From an uncultured Pseudomonas sp. (GTDB lineage: Bacteria; Pseudomonadota; Gammaproteobacteria; Pseudomonadales; Pseudomonadaceae), in the NCBI GenBank assembly GCA_946886875.1, contig CAMPJN010000071.1, positions 1 through 13,207 of the forward strand: a DNA stretch of 13,207 bases, written 5' to 3'. The translations under genes and the position numbers were made by a program. A model generated the notes under the pieces. That model searched no databases. It worked only from the letters and a program-made list of their open reading frames with translations, and was not told the origin of the DNA. Position 1 is the first letter of the stretch. The number at the start of each line of letters is the position of its first letter. This document shows, piece after piece, positions 7,203 through 13,207 of the stretch.

Positions 7203-8162
7203 TCAGGCGACTGCCACCACATCGAGGATGCGTTGCACCACGCGGTCCTGATCGATGCCCGCAGCCTCGGCCTCGAACGACAGGATGATGCGATGGCGCA
7301 GCACATCGAACAGCACCGCCTGAATATCTTCCGGGCTGACGAAGTCGCGGCCGGCCAGCCAGGCGTGGGCACGGGCGCAGCGATCGAGGGCGATCGAGCC
7401 GCGCGGGCTGGCGCCGTAGGCGATCCACTCGGCCAGTTCGGGGTCGAACTTGGCCGGGGTGCGCGAGGCCATCACCAGCTGTACCAGATATTCCTCCACC
7501 GCATCGGCCATATACAAGCCGAGGATTTCCTTGCGCGCGGCGAAGATCGCCTGCTGGCTGACCCGATGTTCGGGCTTGGCCTCGCCATTCAACGCTTCGC
7601 CGCGGGCCTGGGCGAGGATCTTGCGTTCGACGTTGGCGTCCGGGAAGCCGATCTTCACATGCATCAGGAAGCGGTCGAGCTGGGCTTCCGGCAGCGGGTA
7701 GGTGCCTTCCTGCTCGATCGGGTTCTGCGTCGCCATCACCAGAAACAACGGCGACAGGTTATAGGTGCAGCGGCCAACGCTGACCTGGCGCTCGGCCATG
7801 GCTTCGAGCAGCGCCGATTGCACCTTGGCCGGGGCGCGGTTGATTTCGTCGGCCAGCACCAGGTTGTGGAAGATCGGCCCCTGCTGGAATACGAAGCTGC
7901 CGGTCTCGGGGCGGTAGATTTCAGTGCCGGTGATATCGGCGGGCAACAGGTCCGGAGTGAACTGGATACGGTGGAACTCGCCTTCGATGCCTTCGGCCAG
8001 TTCCTTGATCGCCTTGGTCTTGGCCAGGCCGGGGGCGCCCTCGACCAGCATATGGCCGTCGGCGAGCAGGGCGATCAGCAGCCGTTCGATGAGTTTTTCC
8101 TGGCCAAGGATTTGCGTAGAAAGAAAATGTCGCAGGGCGACCAGCGATTCGCGGTGTTCCAT
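7203..8162 (-). CDS. moxR: MoxR-family AAA+ ATPase, 319 aa
   Basis: This is the first gene of the operon and its only ATPase. The AAA+ motifs are all present: Walker A GAPGLAKTK (42-50), Walker B LVLADEINRA (101-110, with Asp105-Glu106), sensor 1 ATQNP (144-148), the LDRF arginine (Arg164), and sensor 2 SPRGS (252-256). Length and motif spacing match the MoxR family, cytoplasmic hexameric ATPases that act with VWA proteins in chaperone-like maturation of protein complexes or metal centres. The start ATG at 8162 has GGAAAGAG about seven bases upstream; a frame 14 codons longer exists but lacks such a site. The client in this organism cannot be told from sequence. Placed before DUF58, DUF4381, batA, batB-batC and batD, it presumably powers those VWA partners. 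Confidence 0.95.
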   Translation of the reverse strand: MEHRESLVALRHFLSTQILGQEKLIERLLIALLADGHMLVEGAPGLAKTKAIKELAEGIEGEFHRIQFTPDLLPADITGTEIYRPETGSFVFQQGPIFHNLVLADEINRAPAKVQSALLEAMAERQVSVGRCTYNLSPLFLVMATQNPIEQEGTYPLPEAQLDRFLMHVKIGFPDANVERKILAQARGEALNGEAKPEHRVSQQAIFAARKEILGLYMADAVEEYLVQLVMASRTPAKFDPELAEWIAYGASPRGSIALDRCARAHAWLAGRDFVSPEDIQAVLFDVLRHRIILSFEAEAAGIDQDRVVQRILDVVAVA

Positions 8163-8188
8163 CGTTGAACTCTTTCCGAAAGGGTCAG

Positions 8189-8207
8189 GTCGTGCCGGAC
8201 GCACGAC
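8189..8207 (-). other. Hairpin in the moxR 5' leader
   Basis: GTCGTGC (8189-8195) and GCACGAC (8201-8207) form a perfect 7-base inverted repeat around a 5-base loop, 27 bases before the moxR start codon. It could be an RNA hairpin in the leader or a protein-binding operator. The sequence does not decide between them. Confidence 0.45.
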
Positions 8208-8228
8208 GGCCTAGACTTTAAAGCATTT

Positions 8229-8257
8229 GCCGAGGCGCCGGCTATGCGCCGCTCGGC
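8229..8257. other. Imperfect stem-loop between the MFS gene and moxR
   Basis: GCCGA and TCGGC (outer) and GGCGC and GCGCC (inner) form a two-part stem with a two-base bulge around CGGCTAT. No T-run follows on either strand, so it is a poor intrinsic terminator. It may be a transcript-end structure for the upstream MFS gene or an upstream regulatory element for moxR. I could not pick out a convincing sigma-70 promoter for moxR in the 183 bases at 8163-8345, although an operon promoter should lie there. Confidence 0.35.
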
Positions 8258-8345
8258 ATCCTGGCAATGCAATAAGTCGTTGTTCTAGAAAGAGCGGCTT
8301 GTTCTTCTCGCAACGTGCAGCGCTGAGTGCCGGGGCTGACCATGA

Positions 8346-9677
8346 TCAATCCGCTTGGCGAACACCTCCGCTTGCATCGCTGCCGCACCGGTCATTCCCA
8401 AGCCTGCAGGTGCCGCGTTCTTTTAGCAGAACCGCAGCGATCAAGGTGACAGCACTGATTGCGAGTAAGGCGATAAATAGATGCATATAGCGCTGCTGCA
8501 GGCTCTCATTGCTATCGCCCTGCAGAAGCAGGCCGGTAGCCGCTTGCAGAATTGCCACCCCCAGCCAGGCAAATACATTCACCAGACCCATGGCCGTGCC
8601 CGATAGCTGCAGCGGAAAACTTTCCTTGGTCAGGGTGAAGCCGATTGCGGCTATGCCGTTGCCGAAGACCCCCAGTAACAGATAGACCACGTAAAGGGCC
8701 GGCAAAGGCAGGGAGGTGGCGAATACCTGCAGTGTTGCAAACAGCAGAAGAATGAGCAGGGCGGAGAAAATCATAAGTGGCTTTCTCTTGGCGCCGAACA
8801 GCCGATTCGACAGGTCGCTCAGTAGTATGCCGCCAAGCATGATGCCCACTGCGACCATCGCCAGCACACTGCCGGCGTCCGCCCTGCGCAGATGATGGAT
8901 TTCTTCCAGATAGGGGCCGCCCCATAAGCCGGCAAAGGTGAAGAACAGACCGTTGCCGAAAAAGAACCAGGCGGCGAGCGGCCAGAAAGCCGGCTGTTTT
9001 AACAGGAACCGGAGGTCGTGCCAGGCGGTACTGGCCTGCAGTTCATTCGGCTCTGGCGCTTTGGTTGCGATTGGCGCCGGCGGCTTTTCGACAATCAGCA
9101 TCAACGCCAGGGTCGCTATGGCCAATGTGAATATACCCGCGTAAACGAAGGAGGCGCGCCAGCCCAGCCATTCGGTGACGACCGCTAACGGGGTTGTAGC
9201 GAGCAGCGCGCCCAGGCCGCCAGACGAGATAAACAACCCGGTTACCAGTGCAAAATCCTTACCTTTGAACCACAGCGAGAATAGCTTCATCGCCGGCACG
9301 AAAAGCATCGCCATTCCCGCGCCGACGAGAAACCGGCCAAGCGCCGCGGCGAGCATCGAATCCGCCAAGCCGAAGAGTACCGAGCCGAGCGCAGCAATGA
9401 CAAAGAAGGTGCCGATGGTGCGTTTCGCCCCCCATTTATCGGCAAGCACGCCCGCGGGCATTTGCATCAGCGCATGTGGGTAAAAATACGCCGCGCTGAG
9501 CACCCCCATCATCGCTTCCTTGCTCTGCAGGTCGTTCATCACATCGGTTGCCACCGCCGCCAGCGCCATGCGTTGGAAGAAGGCCATGATGTAAGCCATG
9601 ACCAGAATGGCGAACATCACCCAGCGCAGCCTATTGGGGGGGAGACGAAGTGCTTGCATTGCTTGGCGTCCATTCAT
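8346..9677 (-). CDS. MFS transporter downstream of pxpABC, 443 aa
   Basis: This is a major facilitator of the usual 12-helix size. The N-terminal half starts RLRWVMFAILVMAYIMAFFQ and carries the loop 2-3 motif GVLADKWGAKR, the family's motif A. A central cytoplasmic loop (around EKPPAPIATKAPEPNELQA) separates the halves, and the C-terminal half includes LLGVFGNGIAAIGFTL. The protein ends in a polar tail. It is the last gene of the pxp cluster, about 120 bases after pxpC on the same strand, so it may carry 5-oxoproline, a related acid, or another substrate; the sequence does not settle this. The start chosen is ATG at 9677; a second ATG six codons in (9659) is possible, and neither has a strong ribosome site. 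The frame runs open far upstream through pxpC, but that stretch is a shadow. Codon use looks less GC-biased than the neighbours'. Confidence 0.87.
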   Translation of the reverse strand: MNGRQAMQALRLPPNRLRWVMFAILVMAYIMAFFQRMALAAVATDVMNDLQSKEAMMGVLSAAYFYPHALMQMPAGVLADKWGAKRTIGTFFVIAALGSVLFGLADSMLAAALGRFLVGAGMAMLFVPAMKLFSLWFKGKDFALVTGLFISSGGLGALLATTPLAVVTEWLGWRASFVYAGIFTLAIATLALMLIVEKPPAPIATKAPEPNELQASTAWHDLRFLLKQPAFWPLAAWFFFGNGLFFTFAGLWGGPYLEEIHHLRRADAGSVLAMVAVGIMLGGILLSDLSNRLFGAKRKPLMIFSALLILLLFATLQVFATSLPLPALYVVYLLLGVFGNGIAAIGFTLTKESFPLQLSGTAMGLVNVFAWLGVAILQAATGLLLQGDSNESLQQRYMHLFIALLAISAVTLIAAVLLKERGTCRLGNDRCGSDASGGVRQAD

Positions 9678-9798
9678 ACCGCAAGGAGAGGTTCGGGGCG
9701 ACGCCCGCCATCTGCGGCATGGGAGCGGACCAGGGGAGCCCGGGCCTGCTGCGCAGCGGTTGGCATTGGCGTCGGTGGCAGCAAGCGCTATGCGTCCG

Positions 9799-10734
9799 TT
9801 AGCCGTGTCGCCATTGCTCCAGCAAGCGCAGATGGCTTTCCTGCGCGGTCTCCTGCAGCACCGGCGCCAGTTGCAGTTCCTCGCCGGGCAGGCATTGCGC
9901 CAAGCGGGCCACGGCCTGTGGGGTGAGGGCGCCGAGGCGCGGGTAGCCGCCGATGGTTTGCCGCTCGTTAAGCAGGATGATCGGCTGGCCATCCGGTGGC
10001 ACCTGCACGGCGCCCAGGGGAATGCCTTCGGAAATGGTCGTCGAGCGCCGTGCCTGCAAGCGTGGGCCGAGCAGACGCATGCCCATGCGGTCGGCGCGGG
10101 TGTCGATTTTCCAGGTGCTGTTGAACACATCGAACAGGCTCTGGCCGCTGAAATCGCCGATCTGCGCGCCCATCACCAGTTCCAGGCGCGGCGAGGGCGT
10201 TAACTGGGGAATCAGGCGAACGTCCATGGACCGTGGCGCCGCTACCGACTGCGCCCACTGCAAACGGTTGCCGATCGCCAAGGGTTTGCCGTCGCCGTCT
10301 AGGCCGCCCAGCTGCTCGCGGGCCATGCTTGAGCAACTACCGAGTACCGCGGTAGCGCTGAAACCGCCTGGTGCGGCCAGATAGGCGCGGGCACCGAGGC
10401 GTGGCTGGGCGAAACGCAACTGCTGGCCGCGGCGCACGCTGAAACTGCGCCAGGGCTGCAGGGGCTCGCCGTCCAGAGTGGCACCGAGATCGGCCCCGGC
10501 CAGCGCCAGGCAACCGTCCTGCTCGCAGCGCAGGTCGAAATTGCCCAGAGTGATTTCAACCACCACGGCGTCCAGGGCATTGCCCAGCAGCCAGTTGGCC
10601 CAGTACATGGAAATCCAGTCCAGGGCGCCGCTTTGGCTGACGCCAAGATGGCGCACGCCGAAACGCCCGGCGTCCTGCAGTTGGATAAAGGGGCTGCTGC
10701 GCTCGACGCGCAGCCCGCCTGCGTCGCGGTTCAT
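9799..10734 (-). CDS. pxpC: 5-oxoprolinase subunit PxpC, 311 aa
   Basis: PxpC is one of three subunits of the bacterial ATP-dependent 5-oxoprolinase, which converts 5-oxoproline (pyroglutamate) to glutamate. The family is also called biotin-dependent carboxyltransferase or KipA-like in databases because of a fold shared with urea amidolyase. Signature stretches are QDAGRFGVRHLGVSQSGALD (20-39), DRMGMRLLGP (215-224), ISEGIPLGAVQVPPDGQPI (234-252) and LLNERQTIGGYPRLG (254-268). Length fits the E. coli protein, about 310 residues as I recall. The ATG overlaps the pxpB stop as ATGA with GGAG eight bases upstream. The protein is cytosolic; no signal or membrane segment is seen. Stop is TAA at 9801-9799. 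Confidence 0.94.
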   Translation of the reverse strand: MNRDAGGLRVERSSPFIQLQDAGRFGVRHLGVSQSGALDWISMYWANWLLGNALDAVVVEITLGNFDLRCEQDGCLALAGADLGATLDGEPLQPWRSFSVRRGQQLRFAQPRLGARAYLAAPGGFSATAVLGSCSSMAREQLGGLDGDGKPLAIGNRLQWAQSVAAPRSMDVRLIPQLTPSPRLELVMGAQIGDFSGQSLFDVFNSTWKIDTRADRMGMRLLGPRLQARRSTTISEGIPLGAVQVPPDGQPIILLNERQTIGGYPRLGALTPQAVARLAQCLPGEELQLAPVLQETAQESHLRLLEQWRHG

Positions 10735-11444
10735 AGGGGCGTCTCCAGGGGGCTGTCGTCGCCGCCGAGGCGGATGAATTCGGCGTGATCGATGGGCACG
10801 AAGCGCACCCGATCGCCCGGTTGCATCAGGCTGTAACCGTCGATCGAACGGTCGAAAAGCTTCGCCGGGCTGCGCCCGAGCAGGTTCCAGCCGCCCGGCG
10901 AAACCACCGGGTAGATCGCGGTCTGGCGCTCGGCGGTGCCCACGCTACCGGCCGCGACGCGTTTGCGTGGAGTGCTCAGACGCGGTGCTGCCAGGGCTTC
11001 CTCGACCAGGCCCATAAAGGCGAAGCCGGGAGCGAATCCGATGGCGAACACCTGATACTCATGGCGGCTGTGACGCTCGATTACCTGGGCTTCGCTGAGC
11101 CCGCTGCGGCGCGCCAGCAGCGGCAGTTCGGGGCCGACGCTGCGGTCGTACCAGGTTGGCAGCTCATGGCAGCGGCCGCCCTCGGCACTGGCCGGTTGCA
11201 GGTCGGTAAAGGCTTCGGCGATCAGTTCGCGCACGCGCATCCCGGCCATGCGTTTGAGGTCGTAATGCAGCAACAGGGTGGTGTAGGACGGCACCAGATC
11301 GATCAGCGCATCGCCGAAGCTGGCGCGCAGGCGTTGGCTGGCGGCCAGCATCCAGGGCATGTTGCTTTCGTCGATGCTGTCGAACAGGCGCAGAGTCAGG
11401 CTGTCGATGCCGGCGACTTCGAGTTTCGGGACGGGTGCGCTCAT
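10731..11444 (-). CDS. pxpB: 5-oxoprolinase subunit PxpB, 237 aa
   Basis: PxpB (KipI/YbgJ-like) is the middle subunit of 5-oxoprolinase and works with PxpC. The family marks are [13 protein letters not shown] (133-145), [13 protein letters not shown] (157-169) and [10 protein letters not shown] (182-191). The chosen ATG at 11444 has GAGG five bases upstream and overlaps the pxpA stop as ATGA; an open stretch of 86 more codons inside pxpA is rejected as a shadow. Length is close to the usual 220-240 residues. It is cytosolic. The related KipI of Bacillus inhibits a sensor kinase, but the complete pxpABC set here favours the oxoprolinase role. Confidence 0.94.
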   Translation of the reverse strand: MSAPVPKLEVAGIDSLTLRLFDSIDESNMPWMLAASQRLRASFGDALIDLVPSYTTLLLHYDLKRMAGMRVRELIAEAFTDLQPASAEGGRCHELPTWYDRSVGPELPLLARRSGLSEAQVIERHSRHEYQVFAIGFAPGFAFMGLVEEALAAPRLSTPRKRVAAGSVGTAERQTAIYPVVSPGGWNLLGRSPAKLFDRSIDGYSLMQPGDRVRFVPIDHAEFIRLGGDDSPLETPL

Positions 11445-12193
11445 GCCAACCTCAGGGCGTCGAAGGCTTCGCGGATGCGCCGCACTGCGGCGATGGATTC
11501 GGCGTTGTCGCCATGCACGCACAGCGTGTGGGCCTGCAAGGATAGCGAACTGCCGTCGCTGGCGAACAGCGCGTAGCCCTTGGCCAGGCTGAGCGCTTGA
11601 TTGACGATCAGCTCGCGGTCGTGGTGCACCGCGCCGGGTTGGTTGCGCGAGACCAGGAAGCCAGCCGGGTCGTAGGCGCGGTCGGCGAAGGCCTCGAACC
11701 ACAGGGTAAGGCCGAACTCGGCGCCCATGGCTTGGGTCTGGCGATTGTCTCGGGTAGTCATCAGCATCAGCGGCAGGTTGCGGTCATAGCTGGCCACGGC
11801 GCGCATCACCGCACGCAGGATCTGCGGCTTGCGCATCATGTCCTGGTACAGCGCGCCGTGGGGTTTGACGTAGCTGACGCGGCTGTCCTGGCTGCGGCAA
11901 ATGGCCTCCAGGGCGCCGATTTGATAGAGCAGCAGATCCTCGACTTCCTGGGGCGAGCAATCCATCGAACGACGACCGAAGCCGACCAGATCGGGGTAGC
12001 CCGGATGGGCGCCGATGCGCACGCCATGCTCGACCGCCAGAGCCACGGTTTTGCGCATGATGCTGGGGTCGGAGGCGTGGAAGCCACAGGCGATATTGGC
12101 GCAGTCGATATAGGGCATGACTTCGGCATCCAGACCCATTTGCCAGGCGCCGAAGCTTTCGCCGATATCGCAGTTCAGAAGCAGGCTGTTCAA
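11441..12193 (-). CDS. pxpA: 5-oxoprolinase subunit PxpA (LamB/YcsF family), 250 aa
   Basis: PxpA is the LamB/YcsF-family subunit of 5-oxoprolinase. It opens with [14 protein letters not shown] (4-17) and contains [13 protein letters not shown] (31-43), [17 protein letters not shown] (59-75), [11 protein letters not shown] (107-117), [15 protein letters not shown] (169-183) and LCVHGDN (224-230). The Asp, His and Glu residues in these blocks are conserved across the family and probably form the active site. The start is not ATG: TTG at 12193-12191 lies two codons before the conserved LLLN, with AGAGGA eight bases upstream. A TTG 14 codons earlier (12235) would add an Arg/Pro-rich stretch not seen in the family. 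At 250 residues it is close to the E. coli length. It is the first gene of pxpABC and must be driven from the spacer at 12194-12632. Confidence 0.94.
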   Translation of the reverse strand: MNSLLLNCDIGESFGAWQMGLDAEVMPYIDCANIACGFHASDPSIMRKTVALAVEHGVRIGAHPGYPDLVGFGRRSMDCSPQEVEDLLLYQIGALEAICRSQDSRVSYVKPHGALYQDMMRKPQILRAVMRAVASYDRNLPLMLMTTRDNRQTQAMGAEFGLTLWFEAFADRAYDPAGFLVSRNQPGAVHHDRELIVNQALSLAKGYALFASDGSSLSLQAHTLCVHGDNAESIAAVRRIREAFDALRLA

Positions 12194-12206
12194 GGGGATG
12201 TTCCTC
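12191..12206 (-). promoter_or_regulatory. Ribosome binding site and TTG start of pxpA
   Basis: Read on the - strand, AGAGGA stands eight bases before TTG AAC AGC CTG. No ATG or GTG in frame lies between the site and the conserved [10 protein letters not shown] block, so this pairing decides the start. A TTG start would lower initiation relative to ATG and could set the level of the first subunit. Confidence 0.7.
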
Positions 12207-12481
12207 TTTGCGGGGCGTCTCGTCGGTAAGCGCAAGCACTGCGATAGCGAACGGACGGCCGCGTTTTATGGAATGACCTGTGCGGCATTCTTGAGTGACG
12301 CGGGGCGGGCGTCCAACTAATAAAAATGAGCGGAGGGGATAGGAAAAGTCGATGGTGCCGGCGCAATCGCGACCTTGAGCGATCCGTCCGTCATACCCAC
12401 GAGGCATAAGCTTTTTCGATCATGGGCCTGTGTTTTTTCTCGTTGGACAGGACCCCCGGCAAATCCGAAAGTCGAGCTGTG

Positions 12482-12506
12482 GTTTGCTCCCGTTTGCGCA
12501 GCAAAC
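12482..12506. other. Pair of alternative hairpins with GTTTGC/GCAAAC arms
   Basis: GTTTGCT (12482-12488) pairs with AGCAAAC (12500-12506) around 11 bases. The loop itself holds a second GTTTGC (12492-12497) able to pair with the same right arm (12501-12506) around a GCA loop. The two folds exclude each other as RNA. As DNA it is a direct plus inverted 6-base repeat that could bind a dimeric regulator. Confidence 0.4.
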
Positions 12507-12516
12507 ACCTTGCGCG

Positions 12517-12551
12517 CACCCCTGGCCGGTCCACCATCTCGGCCAGGGGTG
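12517..12551. promoter_or_regulatory. Perfect 11-base inverted repeat upstream of dctP
   Basis: CACCCCTGGCC (12517-12527) and GGCCAGGGGTG (12541-12551) are exact inverse complements around a 13-base loop. It lies 81 bases before the dctP start and only 10 bases after the preceding hairpin. No T-run follows on either strand, so it is not a standard terminator. An operator for a dimeric regulator or a leader hairpin are both possible. Confidence 0.5.
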
Positions 12552-12632
12552 TCCTTTCCATCGGCGGGGCGCCGTGGTTGTTGCGGATAGATTGTTGACC
12601 TGGCTCCCTGATCCACGATTCATGGACACGCC

Positions 12633-13207
12633 AATGAAACCCTCTCTCTATATGCAGTTCCCCGCGGTACTCGCCGCCCTGGTCAGTGCCGTGACGACCG
12701 CTCAGGCGGCCGAGCACTGGAACATGTCGGCCGAGCAGCCGACCAGCAACTTCATCACCCGTATCGCCCGCGATTTCGCCCGCCAGGTCAAACGCGAGAG
12801 CAAGGGCGAGTTGGATATTCGCGTCTCGCCCAACTCGACGCTGTTCAAGCGCGCTCAGGTGAAAGACGCGGTGGCGCGCGGGGACATCCAAGTCGGCGAT
12901 CTGTTCATGTCGGTGCTCAGCGAGGAAGACCCGCTGTATGCGCTCGATAGCCTGCCGTTTCTGGTCACCGACTATGACCAAGCAAAACGACTCTGGCAGG
13001 TCAGTCGACCGGCCATCGAGCAGCGCCTGCTGCAAGACGGCGTGCGTCTGCTGTATGCCGTGCCATGGCCACCGCAGAGTTTGTACAGCAATAAGCCGGT
13101 GACCCGGATGGCGGATTTCCAGGGCCTGAAATTCCGTTCCTACAACCCGACCATCGCGCGCATGGCCGAGCTGGTCGGTGCCGTTCCGACCACTATCGCC
13201 ACCGAGG
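12633..13207 (+). CDS. dctP: TRAP transporter periplasmic binding protein, DctP family (3' end outside window)
   Basis: The frame is open from ATG at 12633 to the window end (191 full codons). It starts with a signal peptide (MKPSLYMQFPAVLAALVSAV, cleaved near AQA at 23-25), so the protein is periplasmic. The mature part shows TRAP receptor features: LFKRAQVKDAVARGDIQVGD, LYALDSLPFLVTDY, LLYAVPWPPQSLYSNKPV and FQGLKFRSYNPT. Arg168 in LKFRSY sits where TRAP receptors place the arginine that binds the ligand carboxylate. It would hand an organic acid to a DctQ/DctM membrane pair, presumably encoded just past the window. A second ATG at 12622 runs only four codons to a stop and is out of frame; a stop at 12609 in the dctP frame limits the start to this region. 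The ribosome site is weak. Divergent to pxpABC, it may bind pyroglutamate; this is inference. Confidence 0.9.

Larger units (their letters stand above)
12194..12632. other. Divergent intergenic spacer between pxpA and dctP
   Basis: This 439-base spacer must hold promoters for both pxpABC (- strand) and dctP (+ strand). I see no convincing gene: the open frames on the - strand have poor codon use and no family likeness. I could not choose a clear -35/-10 pair or a GG-N10-GC sigma-54 site. There is an AT-rich block at 12315-12328 and three inverted repeats described separately, all in the half near dctP. No regulator gene is in the window. Confidence 0.6.

Noticed and set aside
7198..7428. 77-codon N-terminal extension of the DUF58 protein
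   Set aside because: It overlaps the moxR C terminus and is Arg/Gly/Pro-rich like other shadows.
7233..8168. Long + strand open frame of 311 codons opposite moxR
   Set aside because: moxR on the - strand has every AAA+ motif; the opposite frame has no recognisable domain and arises from GC-rich codon bias.
8229..8257. Intrinsic terminator for the pxp-MFS operon
   Set aside because: The stem is interrupted and there is no T-run on either side.
9678..10130. 151-codon N-terminal extension of the MFS protein
   Set aside because: It reads through pxpC in another frame, rich in Cys, Arg and Pro, and no MFS has such an extension.
12361..12600. Small - strand gene of about 57 codons in the pxpA-dctP spacer
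   Set aside because: Rare-codon content is high, there is no family likeness, and the inverted repeats lie inside it.
12595..12623. TTGACC and ATTCAT 17 bases apart as a promoter for dctP
   Set aside because: Transcription would start at or next to the dctP start codon and leave no room for a ribosome site; the -10 match is also poor.
12391..13035. Open frame of 214 codons on the - strand under the start of dctP
   Set aside because: It lies opposite a clear signal peptide and TRAP receptor sequence; its composition is that of an antisense shadow.

Overview
The window reads as a high-GC gammaproteobacterial chromosome, most likely a Pseudomonas or close relative. The protein families, strong codon bias towards C and G, ATGA-coupled gene ends and a typical Pseudomonas-type REP pair (palindromic core with a GGCTCCTACAG edge) all point that way. 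The sequence alone does not fix the species. No IS element, CRISPR array, tRNA or rRNA is visible.

Layout, left to right. (1) Bases 1-869 hold the 3' end of an RND/MMPL-type inner-membrane exporter on the + strand, closed by a clear intrinsic terminator near 888-918. (2) Bases 870-1316 are a convergent spacer with no gene. It carries an inverted REP pair and a second, unrelated palindromic repeat. (3) Bases 1317-8162, on the - strand, hold a tightly packed MoxR/Bat operon, transcribed as moxR, DUF58 protein, DUF4381 protein, batA, a fused batB-batC and batD. Five of the genes are joined by 4- or 8-base overlaps; moxR and the DUF58 gene are 5 bases apart. The gene set is an AAA+ ATPase, one intact VWA protein (BatA), two VWA-like proteins with decayed metal-binding motifs, a small membrane protein, a TPR region and a periplasmic BatD. 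It looks like an inner-membrane ATPase-plus-VWA machine acting on periplasmic or membrane clients; its exact role is not settled in the family.

(4) Bases 8346-12193, also on the - strand, hold pxpA, pxpB and pxpC, which encode the ATP-dependent 5-oxoprolinase that opens 5-oxoproline (pyroglutamate) to glutamate. They are followed, after about 120 bases, by an MFS transporter gene. pxpA appears to start at TTG. (5) Bases 12194-12632 form a divergent regulatory spacer with three possible hairpins and no convincing gene. (6) From 12633 to the window end, on the + strand, runs the start of a DctP-type TRAP periplasmic binding protein, cut by the window edge. It sits divergent to pxpABC and contains a YAVPWPPQ block that I associate with a possible pyroglutamate-binding DctP group. 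The right half may therefore be one uptake-and-cleavage module for 5-oxoproline.

Most of the window is well-known biology. The points most worth a second look are the pxpABC/TRAP pairing, the degenerate MIDAS sites of the BatB-BatC fusion and DUF58 protein beside an intact BatA, the structured pxpA-dctP spacer, and the MFS gene whose codon use looks looser than its neighbours'.
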